A stretch of 64,000 nt of DNA from the NCBI GenBank assembly GCA_902778275.1, contig CACYXE010000014.1:1-64000 (forward strand). Direction: 5' to 3'. The notes beneath the pieces are model-generated. The model was not told where the DNA came from and did no database searches. It saw nothing but the letters and a program-made list of their open reading frames with translations. Of the stretch, positions 17,163 through 26,463 are shown in pieces (positions within the stretch are counted from its first letter, which is position 1; the number at the start of each line of letters is the position of its first letter). Source of the DNA: Oscillospiraceae bacterium. GTDB taxonomy: Bacteria; Bacillota; Clostridia; Oscillospirales; Oscillospiraceae. A program made the translations under genes and the position numbers.

Positions 17163-18434
17163 ATGAAAAAGATCATCGCACTGCTGCTTGCTCTGGTCAT
17201 GGTCGTCGCGCTGGCCGCTTGCGGAAAGACCGCGGAGCCCCAGGCCACTGCCGAACCCACCTTCCCCTTTGATAACGACTCCACTCCCTTTGACACCAGC
17301 ACGCTGACCACCGATGAGGTCGCCAAGATCAAGGTCGGGTTCATCTTCCTGCACGATGAGACCTCCACCTATGACCTCAACTTCATGACGGCTGCCCGCG
17401 AGGCCTGCACCGGCCTGGGCATGGTCGAGGGTGAGGACTTCCTCATCAAGACCAACATCCCTGAGGGCCAGGAATGCTATGACGCCGCCGCCGAGCTGGT
17501 CGACGCCGGCTGCAACATCATCTTCGCCGACTCCTTCGGCCACGAGTCCTACATGATCCAGGCTGCCAAGGAATTCCCCGAGGTGCAGTTCTGCCATGCC
17601 ACCGGCACCCAGGCGCACTCCGCCGGCGTTGCCAACTATCACAACGCTTTTGCCACCATCTTTGAGGGCCGTTACCTGGGCGGAGTCGTCGCCGGTATGA
17701 AGCTCAACGAGATGATCGCCAACGGCGAGATCTCCGCCGAGGAGGCCAAGATCGGCTATGTGGGCGCTTACCCCTATGCCGAAGTGAAGTCCGGCTACAC
17801 CTCCTTCTTCCTGGGCGCCCGCTCCGTCTGCCCCAGCGCCACCATGGAAGTGACCTTCACCAACTCCTGGTATGACCCGACCCTCGAGAAGGAGGGCGCC
17901 ATCAAGCTCATCAACAACGGCTGCGTTCTGATTTCCGAGCATGCCGACTCCATGGGCGCGCCCACCGAGTGCGAGTCCAAGGGGATCCCCTTCGTGTTCT
18001 ACAACGGCTCCGCCAAGGCTGACTGCCCCAATACCTATCTCGTCGCCTCCCGCATCAACTGGGTCGCCTTCCTGCAGGTCATGATCGGCCGCGTCGCGAA
18101 GGGCGAGGTCCTGAATGGCGACTGGACCGGCAACCTGGCCAACGGCGCTGTCGAGCTCGTTGACCTCAACGAGGCTGTGGCCGCCGAAGGCACCGCCGCC
18201 AAGGTCGAAGAAGTCAAGGCCGCCCTCGTCAACGGGAGCGTCAAGGTCTTCGACACCAGCACCTTCACCGTGGGCGGTGAGACCCTCACCTCCTACCTGG
18301 CCGACGTTAACGATCTGGGGACCTTCACGCCCGACACCGAGGTCGTCAGCGATGGGTACTTCCATGAGTCTGAGTACCGCAGCGCTCCGTACTTCGACGT
18401 CGACATTGACGGCATCACCATCATCGACAAGTAA
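17163..18434 (+). CDS. BMP-family nucleoside-binding lipoprotein
   Basis: A 423-residue substrate-binding lipoprotein of the BmpA/Med/PnrA type. The lipobox ALAAC places the lipidated Cys at residue 20, followed by a short Ala/Glu/Pro linker. The mature part carries the two-lobed fold (KIKVGFIFLHDE, GCNIIFADSFGHE, EVQFCHATGTQ). Family members bind purine nucleosides. It is followed by its terminator, then the ATPase and two permeases, an arrangement that favours high expression of the binding protein. GAGGAG precedes the ATG. Confidence 0.92.
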   Translation: MKKIIALLLALVMVVALAACGKTAEPQATAEPTFPFDNDSTPFDTSTLTTDEVAKIKVGFIFLHDETSTYDLNFMTAAREACTGLGMVEGEDFLIKTNIPEGQECYDAAAELVDAGCNIIFADSFGHESYMIQAAKEFPEVQFCHATGTQAHSAGVANYHNAFATIFEGRYLGGVVAGMKLNEMIANGEISAEEAKIGYVGAYPYAEVKSGYTSFFLGARSVCPSATMEVTFTNSWYDPTLEKEGAIKLINNGCVLISEHADSMGAPTECESKGIPFVFYNGSAKADCPNTYLVASRINWVAFLQVMIGRVAKGEVLNGDWTGNLANGAVELVDLNEAVAAEGTAAKVEEVKAALVNGSVKVFDTSTFTVGGETLTSYLADVNDLGTFTPDTEVVSDGYFHESEYRSAPYFDVDIDGITIIDK

Positions 18435-18451
18435 GCATCTGCGTCTTTTGG

Positions 18452-18482
18452 AAAGTCCCGGAACATTCTTCCGGGACTTTCT
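18452..18482 (+). terminator. Terminator after binding-protein gene
   Basis: A perfect 12-bp stem (18452-18463 with 18469-18480) around CATTC, ending in TTT. It separates the lipoprotein mRNA from the transporter genes. Confidence 0.85.
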
Positions 18483-18491
18483 CCCATACCG

Positions 18492-18536
18492 CAAAGGGCA
18501 GCGCAGCGACCCTCTTTGCCGCTGCGCTGCCCTTTG
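18492..18536 (+). terminator. Second perfect hairpin (17 bp) before ABC genes
   Basis: A 17-bp perfect, GC-rich inverted repeat (18492-18508 with 18520-18536) around an 11-base loop. The T tract is broken (TTGTTGTATTG), so it may be a backup terminator or an mRNA-stabilising hairpin at the 3' end of the lipoprotein transcript. Confidence 0.6.
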
Positions 18537-18544
18537 TTGTATTG

Positions 18545-18573
18545 TTGCTCTTTGTGCAGAATTCTGATATAAT
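18545..18573 (+). promoter_or_regulatory. Promoter of nucleoside ABC ATPase-permease genes
   Basis: TTGCTC at 18545-18550 and TATAAT at 18568-18573 with a 17-base spacer and an extended -10 TGA. It gives the ATPase and permeases a start independent of the binding-protein gene. Confidence 0.75.
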
Positions 18574-18606
18574 AAAAATCACTCTTTCTAAAGGAGCGTG
18601 ACGCCC

Positions 18607-20136
18607 TTGGACAACAAGATCGCCGCAGTCAAGATGCGGAATATCACCAAGCGTTTCGGTCCGGTGCTGGCCAACGACAAGGTCTGGCTGGACATTTACC
18701 GGGGGGAGATCCTGGCCCTGCTGGGGGAAAACGGCAGCGGCAAGACCACGCTGATGAATATGCTCTCCGGCATCTATTTCCCCGACGAGGGGGAGATCTC
18801 CATCGACGGCAAAGAGGTGGTCATCCGCTCCCCCAAGGATGCCTTTGACCTGGGCATCGGCATGATCCATCAGCACTTCAAGCTGGTGGACGTGCTCACC
18901 GCCGCGGAGAATATCGTCCTGGGCCTGGAGGGAAAGCTGGATCTGAAGGCCGCCAAAGAGAAGATCCGGGGCATCTGCGACGCCTACGGCTTCGAGGTGG
19001 ATCCGGACCAGAAGATCTACGACATGTCGGTCTCCCAGAAGCAGACCGTGGAGATCGTAAAGGTCCTGTACCGGGGCGCGGATATCCTGATCCTGGATGA
19101 GCCCACCGCGGTGCTCACCCCCCAGGAGACGGACAAGCTCTTCGCCGTGCTGCGCAACATGCGCGACGACGGCAAGGCCGTGGTCATCATCACCCACAAG
19201 ATGCACGAGGTGGAGGCTCTGTCTGACCGGGTTGCCATCCTGCGCCATGGGCAGTTCATCGGCGACATGCCCACCAGGGACACCAACGCCCAGGAAATGA
19301 CCAACATGATGGTGGGCCACGCAGTGACCCTGAACATCGACCGGCCCGAGCCTGTGGACCCCAAGCCCCGGATCGAGGTCAAGAATCTGACCGTACGCAG
19401 CATCGACGGCATCCTAAAGCTGGAGGATGTGTCCTTCACCGCCAATTCCGGGGAGATCCTGGGCATTGCCGGCATCTCCGGCTGCGGCCAGAAGGAGCTG
19501 CTGGAGGCCATCGCCGGCCTGCAGCCGGTGGAGTCCGGCAGCATCCAGTATATCGAGGATGACGGCTCCCGGGAGGAACTGATCGGAAAGAATCCCCTGT
19601 CCATCGCGGAAATGGGCGTGAGCCTGTCCTTTGTTCCGGAGGACCGTCTGGGCATGGGCCTGGTCGCCAACATGGACCTGTCGGACAACATGATGCTCCG
19701 CTCGTTCCGGAAGGGGCGTTCGATCTTTACCGACCGGAAGACGCCGCGGCAGCTGGCTCTGGATGTGGTGGAGGAACTGGAGGTCAGGACCCCCAGTGTG
19801 GCCACGCCGGTGCGCCGTCTGTCCGGCGGCAATGTGCAGAAGGTGCTGGTGGGCCGCGAGATCGCCTCGGCTCCGACGGTGCTGCTGACCGCCTATGCGG
19901 TGCGCGGCCTGGACATCAATTCTTCCTATACCATTTATGATCTGATCAACAAGCAAAAGGCCGCAGGCGTCGCCGTGCTCTATGTGGGCGAGGATCTGGA
20001 CGTGCTGCTGGAGCTGGCGGACCGGATCCTGGTGCTCTGCGGCGGCAAGGTCAGCGGCATTGTCCCCGGCCGCGGCGCAAAGAAGCGCGACGTTGGCCTG
20101 ATGATGACCAAGATCGGAGGGAAAACGGATGAATAA
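18607..20136 (+). CDS. Nucleoside ABC transporter, dual ATPase
   Basis: A 509-residue protein with two fused ABC domains, of the YufO/RbsA type. Domain 1 has Walker A GENGSGKTT and Walker B ILILDEPT. Domain 2 has the degenerate P-loop GISGCGQKE, signature LSGGNVQKV, and a weakened Walker B ending TAYAVRGLD, which lacks the usual catalytic Glu as is common in this subfamily. The TTG at 18607 is preferred because AAGGAG at 18591-18596 is 10 bases upstream; a GTG at 18598 lies only one base from that site. It overlaps the next gene by 8 bases. Confidence 0.92.
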   Translation: MDNKIAAVKMRNITKRFGPVLANDKVWLDIYRGEILALLGENGSGKTTLMNMLSGIYFPDEGEISIDGKEVVIRSPKDAFDLGIGMIHQHFKLVDVLTAAENIVLGLEGKLDLKAAKEKIRGICDAYGFEVDPDQKIYDMSVSQKQTVEIVKVLYRGADILILDEPTAVLTPQETDKLFAVLRNMRDDGKAVVIITHKMHEVEALSDRVAILRHGQFIGDMPTRDTNAQEMTNMMVGHAVTLNIDRPEPVDPKPRIEVKNLTVRSIDGILKLEDVSFTANSGEILGIAGISGCGQKELLEAIAGLQPVESGSIQYIEDDGSREELIGKNPLSIAEMGVSLSFVPEDRLGMGLVANMDLSDNMMLRSFRKGRSIFTDRKTPRQLALDVVEELEVRTPSVATPVRRLSGGNVQKVLVGREIASAPTVLLTAYAVRGLDINSSYTIYDLINKQKAAGVAVLYVGEDLDVLLELADRILVLCGGKVSGIVPGRGAKKRDVGLMMTKIGGKTDE

Positions 20137-21241
20137 CAAACAGCGCAGCCCGCTGTTTCATATCGCCAAGCGCAGCGCGCTGCGTTGGTACAGCGCATGG
20201 GCGATCCGCGGCGGTGCGGTACTCCTGGCGCTGGTGGTCTGCGGCGTGATCACCTCACAGGTTACGGGAGAGGACCCGATTGCCGTCTATAAAGCCATCT
20301 TCGAAGGTTCCTTCGGATCGAGCCGCAAGGCCTGGGTCCTGCTGCAGAACATCGCCATGCTGCTCTGTGTCTCCCTGGCGGTGACGCCTGCCTTCCGCAT
20401 GCGCTGCTGGAACCTGGGCGCCGAGGGGCAGGCCTTGGCCGGCGCCCTGGCCGCCGCAGCCTGTATGATCCTGTTGGGACCCAAGCTGCCTAACGGGGCC
20501 GTGATCCTGTGCATGATCGTCACAAGCATCCTGGCCGGCGCCATCTGGGCCGGTATTCCCGCCTTTTTCAAGGCCAAATGGAACACCAACGAGACCCTGT
20601 TCACCCTGATGATGAACTATGTGGCGACGCAGCTTGTGTCCTACTACTGCGTAGTCTGGGAGTCCCCCAAGGGTTCGGGCAACATCGGCATCATCAACCC
20701 CAACACCCAGATCGGCTGGTTTCCCTCCATAGCCGGACAGAAATATCTGCTGAACATCCTGGTTGTGGCCCTGGTGTGCGTCGCCATGTATGTTTATCTG
20801 AATTACTCCAAGCACGGCTATGAGATCGCCGTGGTGGGCGAGAGCGAGCGTACCGCCCGCTATGTAGGCATCAAGGTAGAGCGGGTCATTATCCGCACCA
20901 TGCTTCTTTCCGGAGCGGTCTGCGGTTTGGCGGGCCTGCTGCTGGTGGGCAGCACCAACCACACCTTGACGCCGACGCTGGTGGAGGGCCGCGGCTTTAC
21001 CGCCGTCATGGTCTCCTGGCTCGCCAAATTCAACCCCATCTGGATGATCCTCACCAGCTTTCTGCTGGTCTTCCTCTCCCGCGGCGCGGGCGAGATCGCA
21101 ACCAACTTTGGTCTGAATTCCTCCTTTGGCGACATCCTCACCGGCGTGATCCTCTTCTTTATCATCGGCAGCGAGTTCTTTATCAATTACGAGATCCATT
21201 TCCGGAAATCCGGGGAAAAGGAGGAGACGAGCAATGTTTGA
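20129..21241 (+). CDS. Nucleoside ABC transporter permease 1
   Basis: A 370-residue inner-membrane permease of the YufP/BPD_transp_2 type with about 8-10 hydrophobic spans. Conserved features include WNLGAEGQALAGA, WNTNETLFTLMMNY and GESERTARYVGIKVER. It pairs with the second permease, which it overlaps by 8 bases, and with the dual ATPase. The gene set and order (binding protein, ATPase, two permeases) is that of purine nucleoside importers. Confidence 0.92.
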   Translation: MNNKQRSPLFHIAKRSALRWYSAWAIRGGAVLLALVVCGVITSQVTGEDPIAVYKAIFEGSFGSSRKAWVLLQNIAMLLCVSLAVTPAFRMRCWNLGAEGQALAGALAAAACMILLGPKLPNGAVILCMIVTSILAGAIWAGIPAFFKAKWNTNETLFTLMMNYVATQLVSYYCVVWESPKGSGNIGIINPNTQIGWFPSIAGQKYLLNILVVALVCVAMYVYLNYSKHGYEIAVVGESERTARYVGIKVERVIIRTMLLSGAVCGLAGLLLVGSTNHTLTPTLVEGRGFTAVMVSWLAKFNPIWMILTSFLLVFLSRGAGEIATNFGLNSSFGDILTGVILFFIIGSEFFINYEIHFRKSGEKEETSNV

Positions 21242-22223
21242 TCTGTTTTCTTTTCTCCCCCGCGCCGTCGTGCAGGGTATGCCGCTGCTGCTGGGCAGCA
21301 CCGGCGAGACGCTGACGGAGAAGTCCGGCAACCTGAACCTGGGCATCCCCGGCATCATGTATGTGGGCGCCATCAGCGGCGTTATCGGATCCTTTTTCTA
21401 CGAACAGGCCACCGGCGGCAATGTACAGCCGCTCGTCGCGATCCTGATCCCGCTCGGGTGCTGCCTGTTAGGTTCTCTGCTGATGGGTCTGCTCTATTGC
21501 TTCCTCACCGTGACGCTCCGAGCCAACCAGAACGTGACCGGTCTTGCCCTGACTACCTTCGGCGTGGGCTTCGGCAACTTCTTCGGCGGCTCTCTCATCA
21601 AACTTTCCGGCAGTGAGCTGCCCTCTGTCATCCTGACCGCAACCAGCAATGTGTTTCGCCGCAGCCTCCCCTTTGCGGGCAAGCTGGGCTGGTTCGGGAA
21701 GATCTTCCTGAGCTATGGCTTCCTGGCCTATCTGGCGGTGGTCATCGCCCTGGTGGCCTCTTATATCCTCAAGCGTACCCGGGCGGGCCTGCAGCTGCGG
21801 GCTGTGGGCGAGAGCCCCAACACCGCCGACGCCGCCGGCATCAACGTCAACCGTTATAAGTATGTAGCCACCTGTACCGGCTCCATGATCGCGGGCCTGG
21901 GCGGCCTGTACTATGTGATGGATTACGCCTCCGGCATGTGGTCAAACAACGCCTTCGGCGACCGCGGCTGGCTGGCCATCGCCCTTGTCATTTTCACCGT
22001 GTGGCGGCCCAATGTGGGCGTGCTGGCCTCCATCCTCTTCGGCGGCCTGTACATCCTGCATATGTACATCCCCTCCGGCATGAACCTGGCCGTCAAGGAG
22101 CTGTACAAGATGGCGCCTTATGTGATCACCATCATCGTGCTGGTCCTCTCCAGCATGCGCAACAAGCGGGAGAATCAGCCGCCCGCCTCCCTGGGCCTGG
22201 CCTACTTCCGCGAAGAACGGTAG
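21234..22223 (+). CDS. Nucleoside ABC transporter permease 2
   Basis: A 329-residue permease of the YufQ type. It opens with a short hydrophobic run and the family segment TLTEKSGNLNLGIPGIMYVGA, and later has RAVGESPNTADAAGINVNRYKY and GMWSNNAFGDRGWLAIALVIF. About eight membrane spans are visible. It ends the operon just before a strong terminator. Confidence 0.92.
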   Translation: MFDLFSFLPRAVVQGMPLLLGSTGETLTEKSGNLNLGIPGIMYVGAISGVIGSFFYEQATGGNVQPLVAILIPLGCCLLGSLLMGLLYCFLTVTLRANQNVTGLALTTFGVGFGNFFGGSLIKLSGSELPSVILTATSNVFRRSLPFAGKLGWFGKIFLSYGFLAYLAVVIALVASYILKRTRAGLQLRAVGESPNTADAAGINVNRYKYVATCTGSMIAGLGGLYYVMDYASGMWSNNAFGDRGWLAIALVIFTVWRPNVGVLASILFGGLYILHMYIPSGMNLAVKELYKMAPYVITIIVLVLSSMRNKRENQPPASLGLAYFREER

Positions 22224-22238
22224 ACAAGAAAAAAACCG

Positions 22239-22274
22239 ACAGCCGCCCGGCATTGCGCCGGGCGGCTGTTTTCT
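22239..22274 (+). terminator. Terminator of the nucleoside ABC operon
   Basis: A perfect 13-bp GC-rich stem (22239-22251 with 22257-22269) around ATTGC, followed by TTTTCTT. Confidence 0.88.
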
Positions 22275-22329
22275 TACAACAGCGCGCAAGCTGTCTGAAA
22301 TATGCTGTCTGAAATATAACGATCCGTGC

Positions 22330-22358
22330 TTGACAGCCGAAGGTCCCTATTGTAAAAT
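22330..22358 (+). promoter_or_regulatory. Strong promoter of the alpha-oxoamine synthase gene
   Basis: TTGACA at 22330-22335 and TAAAAT at 22353-22358 with a 17-base spacer, 48 bases before the start codon. Confidence 0.8.
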
Positions 22359-22406
22359 TAGTTAAAATGATTTAAATAAAAAATTTGGACTATCGGGAGG
22401 CGCCAT

Positions 22407-23576
22407 ATGGATATTTTCGAAAAATGCTTCAACTACACCCTGGCGGACCAGTACCGTGAGAAGGGGATCTATCCCTATTTCCACGCGCTGCAGTCGCGGC
22501 AGGATGTGGAGGTCATGATGGAGGGCAAGCGCCGCATCATGCTGGGCTCCAACAATTACCTGGGGCTGACCACTCACCCGGAGATCATCGAAGCGGGCAT
22601 CAAGGCCTTTGAGCAGTACGGCTCCGGCTGCTCCGGGTCCCGCTTCCTCAACGGCACCTTGCAGATGCATCTGGAGCTGGAGCGGGAGCTGGCGGAATTC
22701 GTCCATATGGAAGGCGCCGTGACCTTCTCCACCGGCTTTCAGTCCAACCTGGGCATCATCAGCGCCATCGTGGGCCGGGGAGATTATGTGATCTGCGACC
22801 GGGAAAACCACGCCAGCATCTACGACGGCTGCAAGCTCAGCTACGGCAAGATGCTGCGTTTCAAGCACGCGGACATGGAGGATCTGAAAAAGATCCTGGA
22901 GCGCCTCCCGGAAGAAGCCGGAAAGCTGATCGTCACCGACGGCGTGTTCTCCATGGGCGGCGACATCGCCAGGCTGCCGGAGATCGTGGCGCTGGCGGAG
23001 CGGTACGGCGCCCGGGTCATGGTGGACGACGCCCACGGCCTCGGCGTGATCGGGGAGGGCGGCCGCGGCACGGCCAGCTATTTCGGTCTGGAGGGCAAGG
23101 TGGATATCATCATGGGCACCTTCTCCAAGTCCCTGGCCAGCCTGGGCGGCTATATGGCCGCCTCGGAAAAGGTCTGCGACTATGTGCGGCACAACTCCCG
23201 GCCCTTCATTTTCTCCGCCTCCATTCCGCCTGCCTCCTGTGCGGTGGCCCTGGCGGCGCTGCGCCACCTGAAGACGCACCCGGAGCTGCCGGAGCATCTG
23301 CGGGCCCTGGCGGCGTACGCCCGGGCAGGGCTGCGGGAGCGGGGCATCCCCATCATCGAGTCCGACACCCCCATCATCCCCATCTATACCTATGAGATGG
23401 ATAACACCTTGAAGAAGGCCAAGGAGGCCTATGAGGCCGGCGTGTACGTCAATCCGGTCCTGCCGCCGGCCACAGCCCCCAATGAATGCCTGCTGCGCAC
23501 CAGCTATATGGCCACCCATACCGAGCCCCTGCTGGACGAGGCGGTGGAGATCCTGGCCAAGGTGCTGAAGACCTGA
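22407..23576 (+). CDS. Alpha-oxoamine synthase family (AONS/KBL/SPT-like) PLP enzyme
   Basis: A 389-residue fold-type I PLP enzyme that condenses an acyl-CoA with an amino acid. PLP-binding residues are present: His135 (ENHAS), Asp207/His210 (VDDAHGLG) and the Schiff-base Lys241 in GTFSKSLASLGG. Family members make 8-amino-7-oxononanoate (biotin), 2-amino-3-ketobutyrate (threonine degradation) or 3-ketosphinganine. The N-terminal GIYPYFHALQS and SGSRFLNGTLQMHLELE recall bacterial serine palmitoyltransferases, but no biotin, tdh or lipid gene is adjacent, so the substrate stays open. Confidence 0.88.
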   Translation: MDIFEKCFNYTLADQYREKGIYPYFHALQSRQDVEVMMEGKRRIMLGSNNYLGLTTHPEIIEAGIKAFEQYGSGCSGSRFLNGTLQMHLELERELAEFVHMEGAVTFSTGFQSNLGIISAIVGRGDYVICDRENHASIYDGCKLSYGKMLRFKHADMEDLKKILERLPEEAGKLIVTDGVFSMGGDIARLPEIVALAERYGARVMVDDAHGLGVIGEGGRGTASYFGLEGKVDIIMGTFSKSLASLGGYMAASEKVCDYVRHNSRPFIFSASIPPASCAVALAALRHLKTHPELPEHLRALAAYARAGLRERGIPIIESDTPIIPIYTYEMDNTLKKAKEAYEAGVYVNPVLPPATAPNECLLRTSYMATHTEPLLDEAVEILAKVLKT

Positions 23577-23584
23577 ATAGAAAG

Positions 23585-23616
23585 AAGCCGCGCTGTGAAA
23601 ACAGCGCGGCTTTTTT
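23585..23616 (+). terminator. Terminator after the alpha-oxoamine synthase gene
   Basis: A perfect 12-bp stem (23585-23596 with 23601-23612) with a GAAA loop and a T6 run. Confidence 0.92.
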
Positions 23617-23640
23617 ATGCGCGGTATATAACATTGGGCT

Positions 23641-24165
23641 TCAGGCCAAATGCTTTTCCAGGAGCACCAGGTCCACACCGGGGATGCCGTTGAACACGGT
23701 GGGCACGATGGCGATCTCCCGGTAACCCAGCCCGGCGTACAGCTGCCTGGCGGCCAGGTTCCGGGCGTTGGTGTCCATCCGCAGCTCCGGGCAGCCGTGC
23801 CCGCGGGCGTAGTCCTCATAGAAACGGACGAACTGCGTGCCATAGCCCTTCTTCGCGGCCCGGGGCGAAATGACCAGTGTGTGCAGCACGCACACCTCCC
23901 GGTCCGCCGCCGCGTGCGCCCAGGGGGCGTCCGCGTAGACGTCCACCTGCAGCTGGTTGATGATGGCGGCGCCCAGCAGATCCTGCGCGTCTTCCAGCAG
24001 GAACAGGTCGTCCCGCCGCAGCGCGCGCTCCGCTGTTTCGCGCACGGGATATACGTCACGCAGCCAGCCGGTAGTCAGCTGTCCGGCTGCCTCCGCGTCG
24101 TGGATCTCGTTATAGAGCCGTTCCGTCCGGTCCAGGTCTTCCCACCGGGCTTTGCGAATGATCAC
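23641..24165 (-). CDS. GNAT family N-acetyltransferase
   Basis: A 174-residue GCN5-related acetyltransferase. The acetyl-CoA signature appears as LVISPRAAKKGYGTQFV, followed by the family's ARNLAARQLYAGLGY. The acceptor is unknown. Its ATG lies 2 bases after the uracil permease stop, so it is the third gene of the pyrR operon. Confidence 0.85.
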   Translation of the reverse strand: MIIRKARWEDLDRTERLYNEIHDAEAAGQLTTGWLRDVYPVRETAERALRRDDLFLLEDAQDLLGAAIINQLQVDVYADAPWAHAAADREVCVLHTLVISPRAAKKGYGTQFVRFYEDYARGHGCPELRMDTNARNLAARQLYAGLGYREIAIVPTVFNGIPGVDLVLLEKHLA

Positions 24166-24167
24166 GT

Positions 24168-25577
24168 TCAGAATTTTCCGAGAGAGCCGGAATTTTCCTG
24201 GTTCGGCATATATTCATCGCGCTTGCCGGGGAGGATGGCGTTAAGGAGGATGCCGACGATGGAGGCGACCGCCAGACCGGAGAGGGCGATGTTCATGTCG
24301 CCGACCATGAAGGAGATGGCGCCGGTGGCGTTGTTGCCCGCGGTGGTGATGTTTGCGCCCAGCAGGCCGGAGAAGTTGATACCCAGCGCAAGACCGAGGA
24401 TGACAGCCGCGACGATGACGTTTCTCGATTTCTGGAAATCGGTGTGGTTTTCGACCATGTTCCGAACGCCGACCGCGGAGATCATGCCGTAGAGGATGAT
24501 CGAGACGCCGCCGACAGTCGCGGAGGGCATGGCGGAGATCAAGGCCGCGAACTTCGGGCAGAAGGAGAGAACAATGGCGTAGACCGCCGCGAAGCGGACG
24601 ACCCTCGGATCGTAGACTTTCGTCAGGACCAGGACGCCGGTATTCTCACCGTAGGTGGTATTGGCCGGGGCGCCGAAGAGCGCGGCGATGGTGGTGCCGA
24701 TACCGTCGCCGATGAGGGTGCGGTGGAGACCCGGATCTTCGATCAGGTTCTTGCCGATGGTACCGCCGATGGCGGAGATATCACCCACATGCTCCATCAT
24801 CGTTGCGAAGGCGATCGGAACGATCATGATGATCGAAGAGATCAGCAGGCCGGAGTTGACGCTGCCGGAGCCCAGCAGGCCAAATACGGTGTCCTGCATC
24901 TGGAACGGCAGACCGATCCAGGCGGCGCTCTTTACGCCGCTGAAATCCACGTTGCCGGTCACGGCCGCCACAAGGTAGGAGGCGATGACGCCCATCAGGA
25001 TCGGGATGATCTTGATCATGCCCTTGCCCCAGATGTTGCAGATGATGACGACGAAGATGGCAACCAGAGCGATGAGCCAGTTGGAGGAGCAGGAGTTGAT
25101 GGCGGAGGGCGCCAGGATCAGGCCGATGGCGATGATGATCGGACCGGTGACGACGGGCGGGAAGTAACGCATGACGTTCTTCGAACCGAAGGCCCGGCAG
25201 ATCAGCGCAAGGATGAGGTAAAGCAGACCCGCGCACGCGACACCCGCACAGGCGTAGGGCAGCGCCTCACGCTGGGAGAGGCCCAGCTCGGCGCCGGAGG
25301 CGATGACGGCGAAATAGCCGCCAAGGAAGGCGAAGGAGGAGCCGAGGAAAACGGGGACTTTCTTCCCGGTGATCAGGTGCATAAACAGGGTGGCGAAGCC
25401 GGCAAAGAGCAGGGTCGCCGATACGCTCAGACCGGTCAGGATCGGAACCAGCACGGTGGAGCCAAACATGGCGAACAAGTGCTGCAGGCCCAGTACCAGC
25501 ATTTTCGGCGTGCCCAGTGTGCGCGCGTCGTAAATCGGTTCGTCAAAATTTGTTTTTTTCTCTTTTCCCATTTTCAT
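24168..25577 (-). CDS. Uracil permease (NCS2/UraA family)
   Basis: A 469-residue uracil/xanthine-type permease with about 14 membrane segments. The family opening LGLQHLFAMFGSTVLVPILTG and the later segment with AFATMMEHVGDISAIG fit a uracil-type member. It lies 42 bases after pyrR and behind the PyrR attenuator, which argues for uracil as the substrate (uraA/pyrP role). Confidence 0.92.
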   Translation of the reverse strand: MKMGKEKKTNFDEPIYDARTLGTPKMLVLGLQHLFAMFGSTVLVPILTGLSVSATLLFAGFATLFMHLITGKKVPVFLGSSFAFLGGYFAVIASGAELGLSQREALPYACAGVACAGLLYLILALICRAFGSKNVMRYFPPVVTGPIIIAIGLILAPSAINSCSSNWLIALVAIFVVIICNIWGKGMIKIIPILMGVIASYLVAAVTGNVDFSGVKSAAWIGLPFQMQDTVFGLLGSGSVNSGLLISSIIMIVPIAFATMMEHVGDISAIGGTIGKNLIEDPGLHRTLIGDGIGTTIAALFGAPANTTYGENTGVLVLTKVYDPRVVRFAAVYAIVLSFCPKFAALISAMPSATVGGVSIILYGMISAVGVRNMVENHTDFQKSRNVIVAAVILGLALGINFSGLLGANITTAGNNATGAISFMVGDMNIALSGLAVASIVGILLNAILPGKRDEYMPNQENSGSLGKF

Positions 25578-25619
25578 CGTATCCTTTCTGAGTAAATAAA
25601 GGAAAATCTATGGAAAGGG

Positions 25620-26287
<668 letters not shown>

Positions 26288-26311
26288 TTAAAAATCTGTT
26301 TTCCAAGGCTA

Positions 26312-26340
26312 ATTATATGCCAGGCTGCGACAAAAAGCAA
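26312..26340 (-). promoter_or_regulatory. Promoter of the pyrR operon
   Basis: On the minus strand TTGCTT (26335-26340) and TATAAT (26312-26317) with a 17-base spacer. It gives a leader of about 140 bases containing the attenuator. Confidence 0.75.
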
Positions 26341-26421
26341 GTGCGTTCTTCAGCTTCGTAGGCCTCCCTAAAGGAGCGGGAGGCGGGGCGGGCGGTTTTT
26401 GTTAAGTTCCGCCAAAGAACG

Positions 26422-26457
26422 AAAAACCGGGCCCGTTCCGATGGGAACGGGCCCGGT
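26422..26457 (-). terminator. Terminator of the MsmK-type ATPase gene
   Basis: A perfect 14-bp GC-rich stem (26426-26439 with 26444-26457) with a GATG loop. Five A at 26422-26426 give the minus-strand T tract. Confidence 0.9.
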
Positions 26458-26463
26458 ACAGCT

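Noticed and set aside
24444..25595. A 383-residue plus-strand frame opposite the uracil permease
   Set aside because: It is Asp/Gly/Gln-rich, antisense to a clear permease, and lacks a ribosome site.
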